Source: Gymnopilus junonius
Lineage: Eukaryota; Basidiomycota; Agaricomycetes; Agaricales; Galerinaceae
Direction of reading: 5' to 3'
DNA: 64,000 nucleotides
Assembly: GCA_015501075.1 (NCBI GenBank)
Contig: JADNYJ010000026.1
Location: 265,357 to 329,356, forward strand
Below are positions 22,083 through 34,371 of this stretch, in pieces. Positions within the stretch are counted from its first letter, which is position 1; every line of letters begins with the position of its first letter. Under the pieces are notes generated by a model. That model worked only from the letters and a program-made list of their open reading frames with translations, searched no databases and had not been told where the DNA came from. The translations under genes were made by a program, and so were the position numbers.

Positions 22083-24743
22083 ATGGCTATCCCAACCTTC
22101 ACGAACCAGGTCGTCGATTTGTTAGATCAGCATGACGATGTGGTTTCGTGGATCAACGACACGCTCACGCCGAATGACATCGATGACTCTTCCAGCGTTG
22201 ATTTAGCCGTTCTCGACCAAGAAATAACCCAATTACTTTCTACCCTTGACATTGCATCTGAGGATACTTCTGCGCAGTTGGAACGTGCAATCGATGACAT
22301 TTCGCGCGCTATACCCCGTCTGGCTTATGATCTCCACTTCATGAAAGACGGGGCTTCTACCCTCCAAAATGCACTGGTGGGTGTGCTTCAACGATCTCGC
22401 GACGCGGTACCGAAAGAGACAAGTGTGGCGTTGGACAATCTGCATCACTTGGACATGATAAAGGGAAGGATGGAGGTCTCTCGCGAGGTCCTTCGGGAAG
22501 CTGAGAGCTGGAGCACTCTGGAGCATGAAGTATCATCGCTCATTCTTGAAAAGAGCTATGCAAAAGCTGCTGACAGGCTATCTGAGGCAAACAAAAGCAT
22601 GGTGGTTTTCCAGAATACCCCTGAATATGATCCTCGTCGAACTCTAATGGTTAACCTTCAAAACCAACTCGAGGCTGCCCTGAGCACGGCATTGGTATCA
22701 GCAATCAATTCGCAAGATTTATCTGCTTGCCGAGACTATTTCTCTATATTTTTTACCATACAGCGCGAATCGGAGTTTCGAAATTACTACTATGCTTCCC
22801 GGAGGGCCTCAATCGTTTCGTTTTGGCAGGATACCCCGCTGGTCGAGTTGGACCTTTCTTCCCCTCCGTCTAGTAGCGGACCTGTTCAGAGCTTCACAGA
22901 ATTCCTCCAGAAGTTTTACTCGAACTTCCTATCTCTCCTTAACTTAGAGAGAATTGCCATCTCTTCCATTTTCCCAGATCCCTCCAACACACTATCCCAG
23001 TTCATCTCTTCCACCATAACATCACTGCAGCCGACCATTTCTCAGCGCCTTTCTTCATATGCATCCCATCATGGAGAATCAATACTAATCCACCTTATCC
23101 CTGTGTTGCGAGCAACTGAAGAATTTGCTACAGGAGTCGAACATATTATGGAAAAGATCAAATATGCTTCAAATGCGAACCTGCCGTCGACTCAAGGCAA
23201 TACTTCAGAGAAGCCACAAACTCATCGACGGCGATCGAGTCGAATGTCTATATCCCTAAGGTCTGGCCAACATCGCAGCTTACCGAGTACCGCCGGTCTC
23301 GTTAAAACAATTGTGGACTCCTTGGAAAATTTGGAGTGGGAGCAAGAGTTGTTTCAACCTTTTCTAGATTTACAGACAGATTATGCAACCCTAGAGCGAA
23401 GATACTTGGAGCATTCTTTCATCGAGATAATATCCAGTGACTCGCGGGATAAAATACAAGCCTCGGACAGGCCTCGACTTTTTAGGGAAAGAGCCGTCGA
23501 TGTTTTTGGGATTGCAGAAAATAGCATGAGCAGATGCAAGGCTTTCACATATGGCTATGGTGCAGTCGGTCTGATTCATGCCCTGGATGGCTTCTTTCAA
23601 TCATTTATAGATATGTGGACCGCTGACATTCAGACTGGTTCCTATAATCAGCCTTCCGTAAGCAAAGGATCTGTGTCAGATAACGAGCTTTCGGATCTGG
23701 ATTACACAGCTCAAGATTGGTCCAGTATCCAGCTATCTCTTCATCTGCTATCATCAGCACGAACTGTTTTTGACCGGTTGGTTGTGTTCGAGACTAAACT
23801 CCGAGCATATCTTAGTCAAGTTGCTACCCTCTTCCGAATGGCCGCAAACGATCCACTCAACTTTCCCATAGCTACAACTAAAGGGGAGAGCCAATTATTG
23901 GAACAATCGACGCTCAATTCGACCGACTTGCACGCTCTTCTGATTGCTGTTGAAACTGATTCCGGTGCGCGCGATCCTCCCTACTCGGCTTCGCTTCGTC
24001 TCCAGGCGCCAGCTCCAACTCCTTTAGAACCTTTGCTTGTCAATGCAAGAAAAGCCCTGTCAACTTTCGCCCAGACATGCCAGACAGCAATGACGAAGAC
24101 TATTTTGTCGCCTTTGCGAAGTCACTTGACTGGGTATGCTTCCTCATCTGGATGGCTTTCTACAGCGGACCCTAAAGCAGCCACTTCAAACAATGATCTC
24201 CGAGTGCCTACGTTCTCGCTTTCACATAGTGAAACGGTACAACGAGTTGCAGAGGGACTCTTGAATCTTCCTCGTTTGTTTGAAGTATATGCGGATGACG
24301 ACGCTCTTGCATTTTCTTTAGAAACCCTTCCTTACGTGGAGACGGAAATGCTTCACAACTTGACCGAACAAGCAAACGACATGACAAGTCAGCAATCTCA
24401 TCGGCGACGTTCTTCAATCTACATGAAGCCAACTGTGATCGATTCTGAATTGGTGTCCTCTGCTTGGCTTGTATCATTGGGACACACCTTCCTGGAATAT
24501 CTCATAGCGGACATCCTTCCGGCTATTCCATCATTATCTATTGCAGGAGCTGCTCAATTATCTTCTGATCTGGAATACCTTTCTAACATTGTGCGTGCTC
24601 TCAATGTTGAACACAGGACATTGGAGCAGTGGAAGAGCTATGTCAGCATGGACAATGAAGAAGGGATGAGAACCTTAGCCAACAGTTCCAGTCCATTGGA
24701 TCCAGTCTTGGAGCGTGTTGCAAAATTGCGCGGCTGGCGATAG
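22083..24743 (+). CDS. cog7: Conserved oligomeric Golgi complex subunit 7 (intronless)
   Basis: Lobe-B subunit of the COG tethering complex for retrograde intra-Golgi transport. It is a single 886-residue frame. The N-terminus (VVSWINDTL, then long helices with LRTL-like heptads) matches the COG7 family: DISRAIPRLAYDLHFMKDGASTLQNAL, LDNLHHLDMIKGRMEVSREVLREAESW. The middle part EWEQELFQPFLDLQTDYATLERRYLE and the C-terminal SSAWLVSLGHTFLEYLIADILP...LEYLSNIVRAL are also family-like. There is no membrane segment. A frame of 2.66 kb without an intron is unusual among the intron-rich neighbours here. Confidence 0.85.
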   Translation: MAIPTFTNQVVDLLDQHDDVVSWINDTLTPNDIDDSSSVDLAVLDQEITQLLSTLDIASEDTSAQLERAIDDISRAIPRLAYDLHFMKDGASTLQNALVGVLQRSRDAVPKETSVALDNLHHLDMIKGRMEVSREVLREAESWSTLEHEVSSLILEKSYAKAADRLSEANKSMVVFQNTPEYDPRRTLMVNLQNQLEAALSTALVSAINSQDLSACRDYFSIFFTIQRESEFRNYYYASRRASIVSFWQDTPLVELDLSSPPSSSGPVQSFTEFLQKFYSNFLSLLNLERIAISSIFPDPSNTLSQFISSTITSLQPTISQRLSSYASHHGESILIHLIPVLRATEEFATGVEHIMEKIKYASNANLPSTQGNTSEKPQTHRRRSSRMSISLRSGQHRSLPSTAGLVKTIVDSLENLEWEQELFQPFLDLQTDYATLERRYLEHSFIEIISSDSRDKIQASDRPRLFRERAVDVFGIAENSMSRCKAFTYGYGAVGLIHALDGFFQSFIDMWTADIQTGSYNQPSVSKGSVSDNELSDLDYTAQDWSSIQLSLHLLSSARTVFDRLVVFETKLRAYLSQVATLFRMAANDPLNFPIATTKGESQLLEQSTLNSTDLHALLIAVETDSGARDPPYSASLRLQAPAPTPLEPLLVNARKALSTFAQTCQTAMTKTILSPLRSHLTGYASSSGWLSTADPKAATSNNDLRVPTFSLSHSETVQRVAEGLLNLPRLFEVYADDDALAFSLETLPYVETEMLHNLTEQANDMTSQQSHRRRSSIYMKPTVIDSELVSSAWLVSLGHTFLEYLIADILPAIPSLSIAGAAQLSSDLEYLSNIVRALNVEHRTLEQWKSYVSMDNEEGMRTLANSSSPLDPVLERVAKLRGWR

Positions 24744-26786
24744 GGCAAGTGTCAGGTAAGTTTACTTCAGTCGTTTCGGAAAGCTTGATATTGATGCTTT
24801 CACACCTTCGCTCTACTTACACTGGGACAGTTGACATCCTATTCGTGACAATTAATTCATTAGACCATCATCCCCGCTCCAAAAGTCCTAGTCAATCGCA
24901 CATTCCGGATCCGCCTTCCATGTTATTGACAAGGAACGATAAACTGTACCTGGCATTGCGCCTTAATGAGTAGTCAGTCTGTCACAATACGGCCAGACTA
25001 TTATGTTAAACCCCTCGTTTGACGCTGCCACTTACGCTTGCAGGTTTTTGTCATCCACGCAGCCGCGCACCTCTTCACTTGATTGACGTCAACGGATAAA
25101 AGTTCCCTTGCATACCCATGACGTATAGCAAGTACCTGAGCCCATTGAACAAGAGGGCGTACAAACCTGCATTTACTTTCTTTCAAAATCGAACTTGAAA
25201 AATAACCAGTTGAGTCCTGTTCTATTGTCACACCTTCTGGTCGCTACGCACTCAGCTTTTGTGGACACCGGGCTGGTTTGGAACGAATTCAGAATGGTAG
25301 CACGACCATGAAAGCCGGGGCAGCTGGTTTAGTCCCATTCGTCGGTCATCATCCATAACTGTCTGAGTACATATCAGTATAAATTGTAGCAGTTTTCGGA
25401 TTCTGGATACGGACGGACAGGCTGCTTGACGACCCCGCAAATACGGCATCAGCGACGTTGCGAAACATTTTCATCTTGACAAATTGAGTTAATGCGGGTT
25501 GGACTTGCTCACCGGTCATCGCTGGCATAACTAGTACGGATACTAACCCAGTTGAGAATCACGACAATCATTACTTAGGGGGGCTTGCGATAAAACTTTT
25601 CTTTATTGCCCAGCAAAAGCGGCAAACCTTTCGAAAGTCCTACTAATTTTTGCGGATTGAGTACCGCGCACCCCTGACATGCCGAGGAAGAAATGATGGG
25701 GACCTGGGCAGATGATGAATTTGAGTTGTTATCAACGTCCAACATGTTGAACTAATAATGTCTAGCTTGACGATTGGCAAAGGGAATGGGGCGGTGGGAA
25801 GAGAGAAAACGCAACTAAGCTATTCAGCCTTTAAGTAAGTGGAATAGACTTCAAACGCCACCACGCCGGTGAATGGAGGGCTGACCTCCTCCCCTCAAAA
25901 GATGATATGTAAGTACTTGGCGATTGCAAAGGCCATTCAGGAACAGGGTCTCTTATCCACCCAGAATTACGAAATTCGGTCAATTAGCATTACACTGTAT
26001 CAAATTGTCATCGAGTCTAGATGACTGTTATAAATGCAGCCTAGGGTTTGAATGTACACAGTTGGGGATGAGTCCTGCTAAATTCCGGAGGAATACAATG
26101 ATTCAAGGCGTCACTTGGGGGCCAATTACAGAGCAGTCACCGTCAAGGAAAACCAAGATGCAAAAGACATAAAAGGTAATAATGGAAAGCATTTTAACTT
26201 TGGATGAAGAAATCAATCCCTCCCAGGAACGATGACACCGGTCATAGTCTCCTGAGCACCAGTCTCCAGACTCAACAAGACCGAGTTCGGAAATCCTAGA
26301 TGGAGTAACAAAACTTGAATATAAACAAGTGACACAAAAAATCGGTGTGCGGTCAAAATCGAATAACTTTTAATCCATATGCATCGGAGAGGAACACTTC
26401 GGAAGCCTTTAGCCAATATAATTATGATATATTATTAGAGGGACACACCTGTTCAAAGTATGAACAAACGTCATCAAGGTATATGGTATCGTTGTACCTG
26501 ATCGATATACGCCTGCCCCGATGGAGATCTCGTAACTCTTGCAGCCTAAAGGAATGTCGGCTGCGGAGACTTTTTGGACTAACTTCCTTGGGTTGAGGAG
26601 CCGACCTAGGCGCGGGACTATTTGCTCCTAGTTAATAGGCAATAACCATGTAACATGACATTCAAATCATTTTATCCCATCAGGAACGATACAGGTCTAT
26701 AAGACCAGGACAATTTGAATCAGAGCGAATTTGAAAGCAACTTGTCCATCGCTAGAATATCTAGCTGCATCCTACCCACCGCAACA
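24744..26786. other. Long intergenic region without recognisable genes
   Basis: About 2 kb between COG7 and the C2H2 factor. Open frames are short (under 85 codons), lack family motifs and are not joined by convincing splice sites. Given the gene to its right, it may hold an extended promoter of a transcription factor. I see no repeats or RNA genes in it. Confidence 0.5.
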
Positions 26787-27606
26787 ATGGACCACAGCAA
26801 GGTAAATGCATCTTCTGTCTTTCCCGATGCTGATAATTGAACAAGCGCCCGTCGCAGTATCCCTCTTCACAATGGAACAGTGCCACGGCACAACAGTATC
26901 ACCCTAGTGCTTATGGACAGGAAAATGTATATCATCATTCTTCCGTGCCAGTGAGCAGCTCGATGGCACCCCAGCCACTATCGCCTGCATACGACGGTTC
27001 AAATGTCCAGCACATGCCCGCATATCCGAACTATCCAAGCCATTATTCATCAGGTTCATCCTCCACCAACCATCATTATCCCCACTCACCTGTCTCGCCT
27101 GACCTGCCAATGACTTACGCTCAGCATCAGCCTCTAAACCATATTCCTCGTCCTCAATCCACAGCACCTTACCCATCCTCGCATTCTGGATCATATACGC
27201 ACTCGCACCCCCATTCACCCTCATCACCTTACTTCGCGGAGGCTCGAGCAAGATCTAATTCCCAAGATTACGATCCTTTTCCTTCGCCCATTCTTGTTCC
27301 CCAATACACCGAAATTCCCATTCCGCAAACAATTGGCATCTCGTCAGACTATCCCCCTTCTCCAATGAGACCATTCTCATGCGATATCTGTGCACTATCA
27401 TTCAATCGTCAACATGATCTGAAACGCCACAGAGAAACACACACTGGAGAGAAACCATATCTATGCAATGGAGGATGCGGCAAAACCTTCACCAGAAAAG
27501 ATGCACTGAAGAGGCACCAGGTTAGTCGAGTTCTTAACAAGATATGACCGTTCTGACAGAAGTCTTGCAGCTTGTGAAGAAGTGCGGGAATGACGACATC
27601 TTTTGA
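26787..27606 (+). CDS. C2H2 zinc-finger transcription factor, Crz1-like
   Basis: Three exons: 26787-26801 (MDHSK), 26846-27520 and 27571-27606, joined in frame. The first 180 residues are Ser/Pro/His/Tyr-rich and probably disordered, an activation-type region. Two tandem fingers follow: CDICALSFNRQHDLKRHRETH, the TGEKPY linker, then CNGGCGKTFTRKDALKRH. The tail LVKKCGNDDIF comes from exon 3. The finger pair most resembles those of calcineurin-responsive Crz1/Prz1 factors. No clear calcineurin-docking PxIxIT motif stands out, although PIPQTIG near residue 170 is loosely similar. The 15-nt first coding exon is notable. The assignment to a C2H2 factor is sure; the Crz1 orthology is moderate. Confidence 0.85.
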
Positions 27607-27805
27607 GCCGCAGAGCACAAATCCAAGTTGTCGAGGAGTCCTCATCTGAACGACGCGCAGGCTTGTCAGCATGTATTTTTATTCTTAAATGCTTGATACA
27701 TATAATGATCTGAATGCAATTAATGGTTGAGAGCGTCAACCAACGTAGTACAATGTCAATTAAAGCAGATTGACCTTAATCAGCGTAATATAATCCCGAT
27801 GGTCC

Positions 27806-28494
27806 TCACGAGAATGTTTTCTCGAGTACCCAAGCGTCTTGCGGGACAATTTTCTTGTAATACTCTTTCTGAATCCCAACTTCGTTGAAACCGTGACGTT
27901 CATAAAACTTCTTTGCGTCGTGATTTGACACTTGGACATGAAGATAGATCTTGTTGATCTTGGGTTTTATGTGCGTAGCCGCAGCTGCCAAAACGAGTTC
28001 GAGAGCCTGTGAGCCGAGTTTGCGCGAGCGGTATGGCTACATTGGATTCAGTTTTGGCTGTTTTGGTGTCAAGTTCTGTATACTGACTGCTAGAACACCC
28101 ATGGTCATCAGGTATAACAGATTCTGTCCATCCTTGTTTTCAAGCCGACAACAGATCGTTCCGACCTATGAATGGGGCTATAAAAAGACTGGGACTGGTA
28201 ACATTTTTATATGTTTAACCCACAGGTATATCATTATAGTAAACTGTAATCAGGCGTTAAATGGCATCCTACAATGAAAAGAGGACTTTGAAACGCACCA
28301 AGTTGACAAAATTCCTCGACTTCGGGCAGAAGGATATCTTTGTAGAATTTTTCACTATATTTAATTGGAAAAAGGACGGAGTTAAGTTTGCGAACGGTTC
28401 CTAGATTATTGGGTGTTATCGGTGCGAATGTAATTCGTGGAGATGGTTTGGCAGAACCGTTCGACATTCCGCCCAGCGACAACGTTGGATCCAA
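27806..28494 (-). CDS. naa50: N-alpha-acetyltransferase 50 (NAA50/San)
   Basis: GNAT-fold acetyltransferase that modifies N-termini in association with the NatA complex. From the Met at 28494: FAPITPNNLGTVRKLNSVLFPIKYSEKFYKDIL, the family's peptide-binding start, with the FPVxY-like motif as FPIKY. Introns lie near 28307-28242, 28227-28168 and 28095-28037. The joined exons give VYYNDIP, VGTICCRLENKDGQNLLYLMTMGVLA, then PYRSRKLGS (the acetyl-CoA pyrophosphate loop, matching the family RRLGIG region), KIYLHVQVSNHDAKKFYERHGF and EYYKKIVPQDAWVLEK. The tail is very like human NAA50. The final Gly/Ala of the loop is Ser here. Expected length (about 180 residues) fits. Confidence 0.9.
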
Positions 28495-30092
28495 CTTGGG
28501 GTAGACGCGTATGGGCGGACAATGAAGTTTAGTACTCCGCGATTACTCGCTCTTTCCCTGAGCTTTACGGGTACTTCCTGGATCTCATTTCCCTGCCCGA
28601 TTTCTCCACTGTGTCCGTCTCCGAGGCCTGCCAGTTTTAATTGACTTGTACGTAATTGGAGTCTGACCAGAGGTGGGTGGAGGTGTCTACGCTCAAGCCT
28701 TTCTTGTGCAATTGCGTTGCTGTACCGCCGGAAACGAGAGGCATTAAGGACGTCCACACGCCAATGCCCAAAGTCCTTGACGGATGCACCCTCTTCTTTA
28801 TCAGCGTGCACTGGACCCTTGAGTATGGCGAAAATTTCAACTGATTTGCACCCTGGCTTCGAACCTTCCACTGGATTTTTGGTTGGGCCTCTTTATTTTC
28901 ACACTTCAGGACTCAGGCGCAGCCCCTAGGAGTCATCTTTAATGAAATGTCCTCCATAATTGATTGTCAAAGCTTGCCGCTGGGGACCTTCTGATATTTT
29001 TGACTTGAGCTTGCTGCCGTTGACTTTAGTTTCTGTATGGACCCTGTTGCTCCTTGCAGTGGCTCACTGCATCGATCGATCATGAGAAAATGACACGATT
29101 CTTTGGTCTAGTTCCGGATAATATTGCAGGTGCAGAAGTGCTCGTTATTGTCTCTCTACATCAGACGTCCACTCGAATTTCTAATAATTGACGCACGACC
29201 ATGCTTCCACAATTTTAATATACTGATGGGTGTAGATCTGGGGACATTCGTTATCTCTGACTCGGAATGGCAGTATCAAAGTGTTTGCTTGCAAATACAA
29301 GAAGCGGGAACGAACAAACTTTTCCGCCGTAGATCATCTCAAACTCGATGGTCGGTTCGCTATTCCTTTCAACAAGGTCATACCGCAAAACGGGGGTCTC
29401 CTGTTCATCGGTGCCGAGCTAGTATATTTGGATATACTAGTGACGCTCCTGTTATCAGTTTTATAATAGCGTTCCGATTTACCAGGTTTGCTTTTCCTTC
29501 CACCGGTCATGGCCAGAGATAAAACTGCCCTCTCATATAACTATTTTCAATCTAGTGCAGAAAAGGAAAACATCTGGATCATGGTACTCCGTCAGAAATC
29601 TCATCCTGACATCCTTGCAAATGGTGCATAGCGACGATGTACTGAACCTTGAATTATTTTTTCGGCATTCATCAAGTTCCAAAGAAGATGTATCTACGCT
29701 CTTATCGTTACCCCTCTTGTCATCTGACCTAGGGGCGGATAACGATTGTGGGCGGCGAGCGTCAGGGGGTGGCCATTTCGCGGACCTGCGCTAAATGGCT
29801 GCTCAAAGTTGCCGATAATGTCGGTGAGCGGGAATACCCCTCTGAGACGTGATTCCATTTTCTAGCACTGGTTTAGGATGAGCCATCCGTGCTGGATAAA
29901 CATATTGTGTATTACCCGTAGCTATTTGTAGTCCATCAGTGCTGAACTCGTAGCAATGCACCAAGACGAACAGCATCAAATGAAGCAGTGTCGATATCTT
30001 TTGATGCACTGCCAAAACACAGCTGTGTGACACGTTCGGATAACCCCATTCGTTGATTAAAAGCAAGGACTGGGATTGTCTCTGCACCTACC
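28495..30092. other. Intergenic region, no recognised gene
   Basis: About 1.6 kb between the NAA50 start and the MAPKK start (divergent). The largest open frames (29124-29522 on plus; 28416-28871 on minus, overlapping NAA50) match no family I know and have no coherent splice partners. A decayed gene around 29200-29790 is possible but not supported. Confidence 0.45.
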
Positions 30093-31786
30093 ATGGATGC
30101 CAAAAGCACTCTCCTCCAGCGGCCAATGGGCCCACGCAGCATCAACCGCTCCGTGTCTCCTCTGCCTATTAACACATCCGATCCACCCACTTTGATCACC
30201 CGCAGGCCCATTCCACCTCGACCCAGCACCCTTTCCCCCCCTTCATCCCAATCTGAGCACCCCAGATCACTCACACCAACCCTCTCGCTCTCCATACCCC
30301 GTCCCAAACCCTCAGCTCCCAGGATCAAATTGGAGATCAATGCCTCTTCCACCGGAGGCTCACTCTTCGAGAGCTACGCTGGCGGGCCCGGCGGCCCTTC
30401 GCTCCAGATTGATTCCCGTCCTGAAGAAAGGACCATCCGCCCAGAATCTATGACCGTCATGCCAGCTCAGAGGCAAACAGAGACCTTTGATAATCTCCGT
30501 GATCTCGTTACGGAACTGGAAGCCATCAGGACCGGATTGCCCTCCTCTAATCAACAGACCCCATCTATATCTAGCGAGGGATTCTCGGATGACGCGTTTG
30601 AAGAACTCTCTCGTCTTGGGGAAGGTGCCGGCGGCGCTGTTCATAAAGTGCGTCATAAACCGTCGGGAATGATCATGGCTCGCAAGACAATCACGACACT
30701 GGAGGCACCCAGAAAGCAGCTAGAGCGCGAATTGTCGATCGCTGCCACAGCGAAGCATGTCAATATCATTCAGTGGTACGGTGCATATATGACACCGTCA
30801 TCCAGCGAAATCAAAATCCTTTTGGAATACGGTGAAGGTGGTAGTCTGGAGGCCGTGGGCAAGCGCATCAAGGAAAGAGGGGCGATCGTTGGAGAGAAGA
30901 TCGCTGGGCGCTTGGCTGAAGGGGTGGGTAAAGCAGATCTCTGTCTAATGTCTACCAATCCAACATCGTCTTTGTAGATCTTGCAAGGCCTTGCTTATCT
31001 TCACACCAAGAAGACTATCCACAGAGATATCAAACCATCCAACGTCCTTCTGTCCCGAGAGGGTGTTGTTAAGCTATGTGATTTCGGAGTGTCTGGCGAA
31101 CTCGTGAATTCACTGGCTGGCACATTCACTGGGACAAGTTTTTACATGGCTGTAAGCTTAATTCCTGCTTCTCGTGTTTCGGTCCCGTCTAAGGTGTGCA
31201 TTTTAGCCGGAGCGGATCTGCGGTCACGAATATACCATCCGATCTGATGTCTGGTCGACAGGAATTTCACTCCTTGAGCTTGTGCAGAATAGGTTCCCCT
31301 TCCCGAGCGACCTCCCCCCGATCGAATTGATGATGTACATAACCACAGGCGAGGTAAGTTTGGCCGGCTTTTCTGAATTTAATTTATTTACTGATAAGTT
31401 TGTCTTAGCCTCCTCGACTTGAGGATGAACCTGGAGTGCAGTGGAGTGACGAAATGAAGGATTTCATAAAATTAACGTCGGTTGATTTTTACATCCCCCA
31501 TACCGTGACTTACTTAATGACTATCGATATCTTAGCCTTACCGTGGATGCCGCCACAAGACCTACACCGAAAGACATGCTTGCTCATCCTTGGATTACCA
31601 ACGTTATGAAGCAAGAAGTACATATGGCGCGATGGATCCGGCAAGTATGGGGATGGCCTAAATTTAGCAGACGTTCAAGGGATGAGTAAGTGGTTGCAAA
31701 ATTTTCTGTCTGTAAGGTCCTCGCCTGAACATTTCGATAGGACCAGTCTCTCAAGACCAAACACGAGTAGTGGTGATTCCAGATGA
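30093..31786 (+). CDS. MAP kinase kinase, Mkk1/Mkk2 type (cell-wall integrity pathway)
   Basis: Dual-specificity kinase expected to activate the Slt2/Mpk1-type MAPK. The long Pro/Ser-rich N-terminus (about 160 residues) precedes the kinase domain: glycine loop [11 protein letters not shown], catalytic Lys in [41 protein letters not shown] with the Ser/Thr activation sites, then the APE-region PERI from the next exon, [20 protein letters not shown], and AHPWI near the end. The activation segment [18 protein letters not shown] is closest to yeast Mkk1/2, not Ste7 or Pbs2. Introns lie near 30924-30977, 31150-31206, 31353-31408, 31474-31534 and 31685-31740. The last exon gives [15 protein letters not shown] usual MAPK docking site at the N-terminus is plausible (basic residues) but not certain. 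Confidence 0.88.
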
Positions 31787-34371
31787 CTCGCCCTATAACA
31801 CGACTTCAAAATGTTCCGTTTTCGCTTTCACGGTTTTTGACATAACTCCGCGGGTGGCTTTGGTCCATCAACTCGATTCATTCGCTCACTGTAATAACAC
31901 ATCTTTCGACATACTGATACCTTTCTGCATTTGTAATCCAACCCAGTAGAGAAATATTCATTTGGATCTTACCTTTCTTTACTCCCAGGTACACCTTTCC
32001 TTATAAATCTTAATCATGATCACATCCCTTCCGTCATCTCTCGTAAAAGCTTCTTCGACGACAATTAAAACCTCGTTCTCCAGCCGAGATCGTCAATGAT
32101 CGTTATACATAGCTAACAATGCTTTAGATAGGCTCTGATAGGCGCCGCAAGCGAGACGCTTGAGCGAATGGCTTTTGGGATATATCGAGGTGATGATCAT
32201 GCGCCACCAGATTTTGATCTGCGCGTCTGCCTTACCAAAGCAACTTACCGGCGGGATGTACGCGAGTGCTTCAGAACGTCATCTCTCTCGTGCGATCTTC
32301 AATAATTTTTAGAAGCAAAAAAGTCTTTGTAAGGTGTTTACTTGAAATCACGGTGTTGGAAGTGGACTGACATTAGAATGCTTCTTCACCTCAGTCTCTG
32401 GGAGCGTCAACCAAGATAAGTTCCCGGCATGGTCGGTCGATCGATATTTTGGGCGTAAGGTAACTGTTTGCGCAACTCAGGAGCACGCGGAGAGTTCCAT
32501 AGGTCGCACACAGAACGCCGAAGACGACTGCCTCGTTGAAACGCAGAGCTCTGGCTGTTCACACCTCAAGGATTAATGACCGTTTGGTATGTGTAGCGTC
32601 CATGGCTTCACACTGTTGTCAGGGTGTCAATCAAAGGAAAATGAGCAATTTGTCCGAGCAGAATAATAATGAGCTGTTACACACGACTTTGGCTGTTTAG
32701 CTTTGCTCTTCAACAATGAGAAGATCAAAGGAAATGCCGGGTGCCATTTTATATTTTCATAAAGGAGCCTTTTACATACGGATGAGGTGTGGCGACACAT
32801 CAATGCGAGGAACCGGTCTTGGATTCCGACGACGGTGCACACGGGTAGATTAAGAATTCCATTGCTCTTGCTAAAGAGTGCTTCTACTCTTCTACTCACG
32901 TCATTGATGGATTATATGTGCGAAATTCTGAGTTCGCCGTGCTGAACCCTGAAATAAAAACGCACATCAGAAAAGTCACAAGAAACGTATTGGAACGGAG
33001 TAATCGAAAAGGTCATTGAGCTGGCTGGGGAACTGCTGGAGGTACTTGTCGCAATGCCAGTTTGCCTATGACCCTGCCTCAAGTGGGTCCATGCTAGTCA
33101 TCTTCGAATCCAGGCCTTTGAGTCACTGACAGTAGACCTGAGCCAGATTTTGTCTGATGGCGCAGGGTATCATCTAAAGCGCGAGATGGGCGTGTTCGTT
33201 CCGGATACACGCTTGAAAGGAGCTGAACTTGTCAAGGCCTCTCCGTCCAGTGCTGACACCGTAATCCCTTGGATAGCATAAATTCTCGACATCAGGGTGT
33301 ACATCCTTACTGCTATCTGCTGTGCAACTTGGTATTTGTATGTTTCATGGACTCACTTAGGACTACCCTTGGCCAGCCCTCGGTGAGGGTAGTGTCAGGT
33401 CGGCGGTAAAAATCTGTCAGATTGCTCAAATATTAGACAAAGATGGAAATTCTGTGCAGAGCAGGAGGTAGGCCCAGTCAGAATCAAAACACGTCGGAAT
33501 CGCAGCAAAAGTTTATAGATCCACGTGTATGAACATGGACTGCTTGGAATGTTGCGCTCGATTTCCACATGTGTGTGAAAAAGAAGGAAAAAGAGAGTTT
33601 TTGATGATCTGACAGTGACATATGGATGTCCGGAAGGTGGAAAAGCGATCTGTCTTCTGAAAAATGAATTCTAGTGATTCCACGGCGGAGGTTCTCTGCC
33701 ACCATATAGACAGTCGTGGCCGTGGAGATAGACCTGGACGGTGTCGGGGTGGCTTGCAAAAGTGGGGCATGGCTTGTGAAATAGCTGGATAAAATGTAAA
33801 GGAGGAGTTGTAAGTGGCCCGTGACAATTTTTTTCGATTGAGAATATCTCTTTTCGTTCAGCAGACCTCGCTGACCATCTGCTGTGATCGGACCATTTCG
33901 GCGTATTCGCCTGTCCCATCAAAACATTATCAATACGTCTTTTGTCAACGATCTATTCTTGTGAACTGGCATACCTCTTTTGTTAACTTTGAACAAAGTC
34001 GCAGGATCCGGCCTTTAGTCTGTATTTCGCCCTACCTCATTTTTCACCCCATTCATAAATTTGTCATGTATGTCTTGCTCATTGTGGACGGAGGAAACGT
34101 TTTGGAAGTGTACCTGGAAAAAGATGCCAGAAGCTTTTATGCCCAGGAGACAAATAAAATCCCCACACACATGGAAGTATTTCGAACTCCTTGGATATGG
34201 AGCTGTTGCCACTGCAGGACGACCCTTAGATCTGATGCTCGGTGATCCATACCGAATGTAGACCCGTTGAATTGGCGCGGAATTCATTTTTGTCCAGGGC
34301 GTGCTTGCCTTTATAATCTCTACGCGCGAATTCCAAAATACCACAGATCGTCCCGCTTCCGTCTCAAACTT
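31787..34371. other. Long intergenic region upstream of a Zn2Cys6 factor
   Basis: About 2.6 kb without a recognisable gene. Frames on both strands are under 145 codons and lack family motifs, including the minus-strand frames at 32627-32899, 33513-33827 and 34015-34416. It probably contains the MAPKK 3' UTR and the regulatory region of the downstream factor. I see no clear repeat. Confidence 0.45.

Noticed and set aside
28416..28871. Minus-strand frame of 151 codons next to NAA50
   Set aside because: It overlaps the NAA50 first exon in another frame, is rich in Arg and His without a domain, and shows no splice partner.
29124..29794. Cluster of medium plus-strand frames suggesting a gene
   Set aside because: I could not find splice sites that join them into one protein, nor a recognisable motif; it is possibly a relic but not supported.
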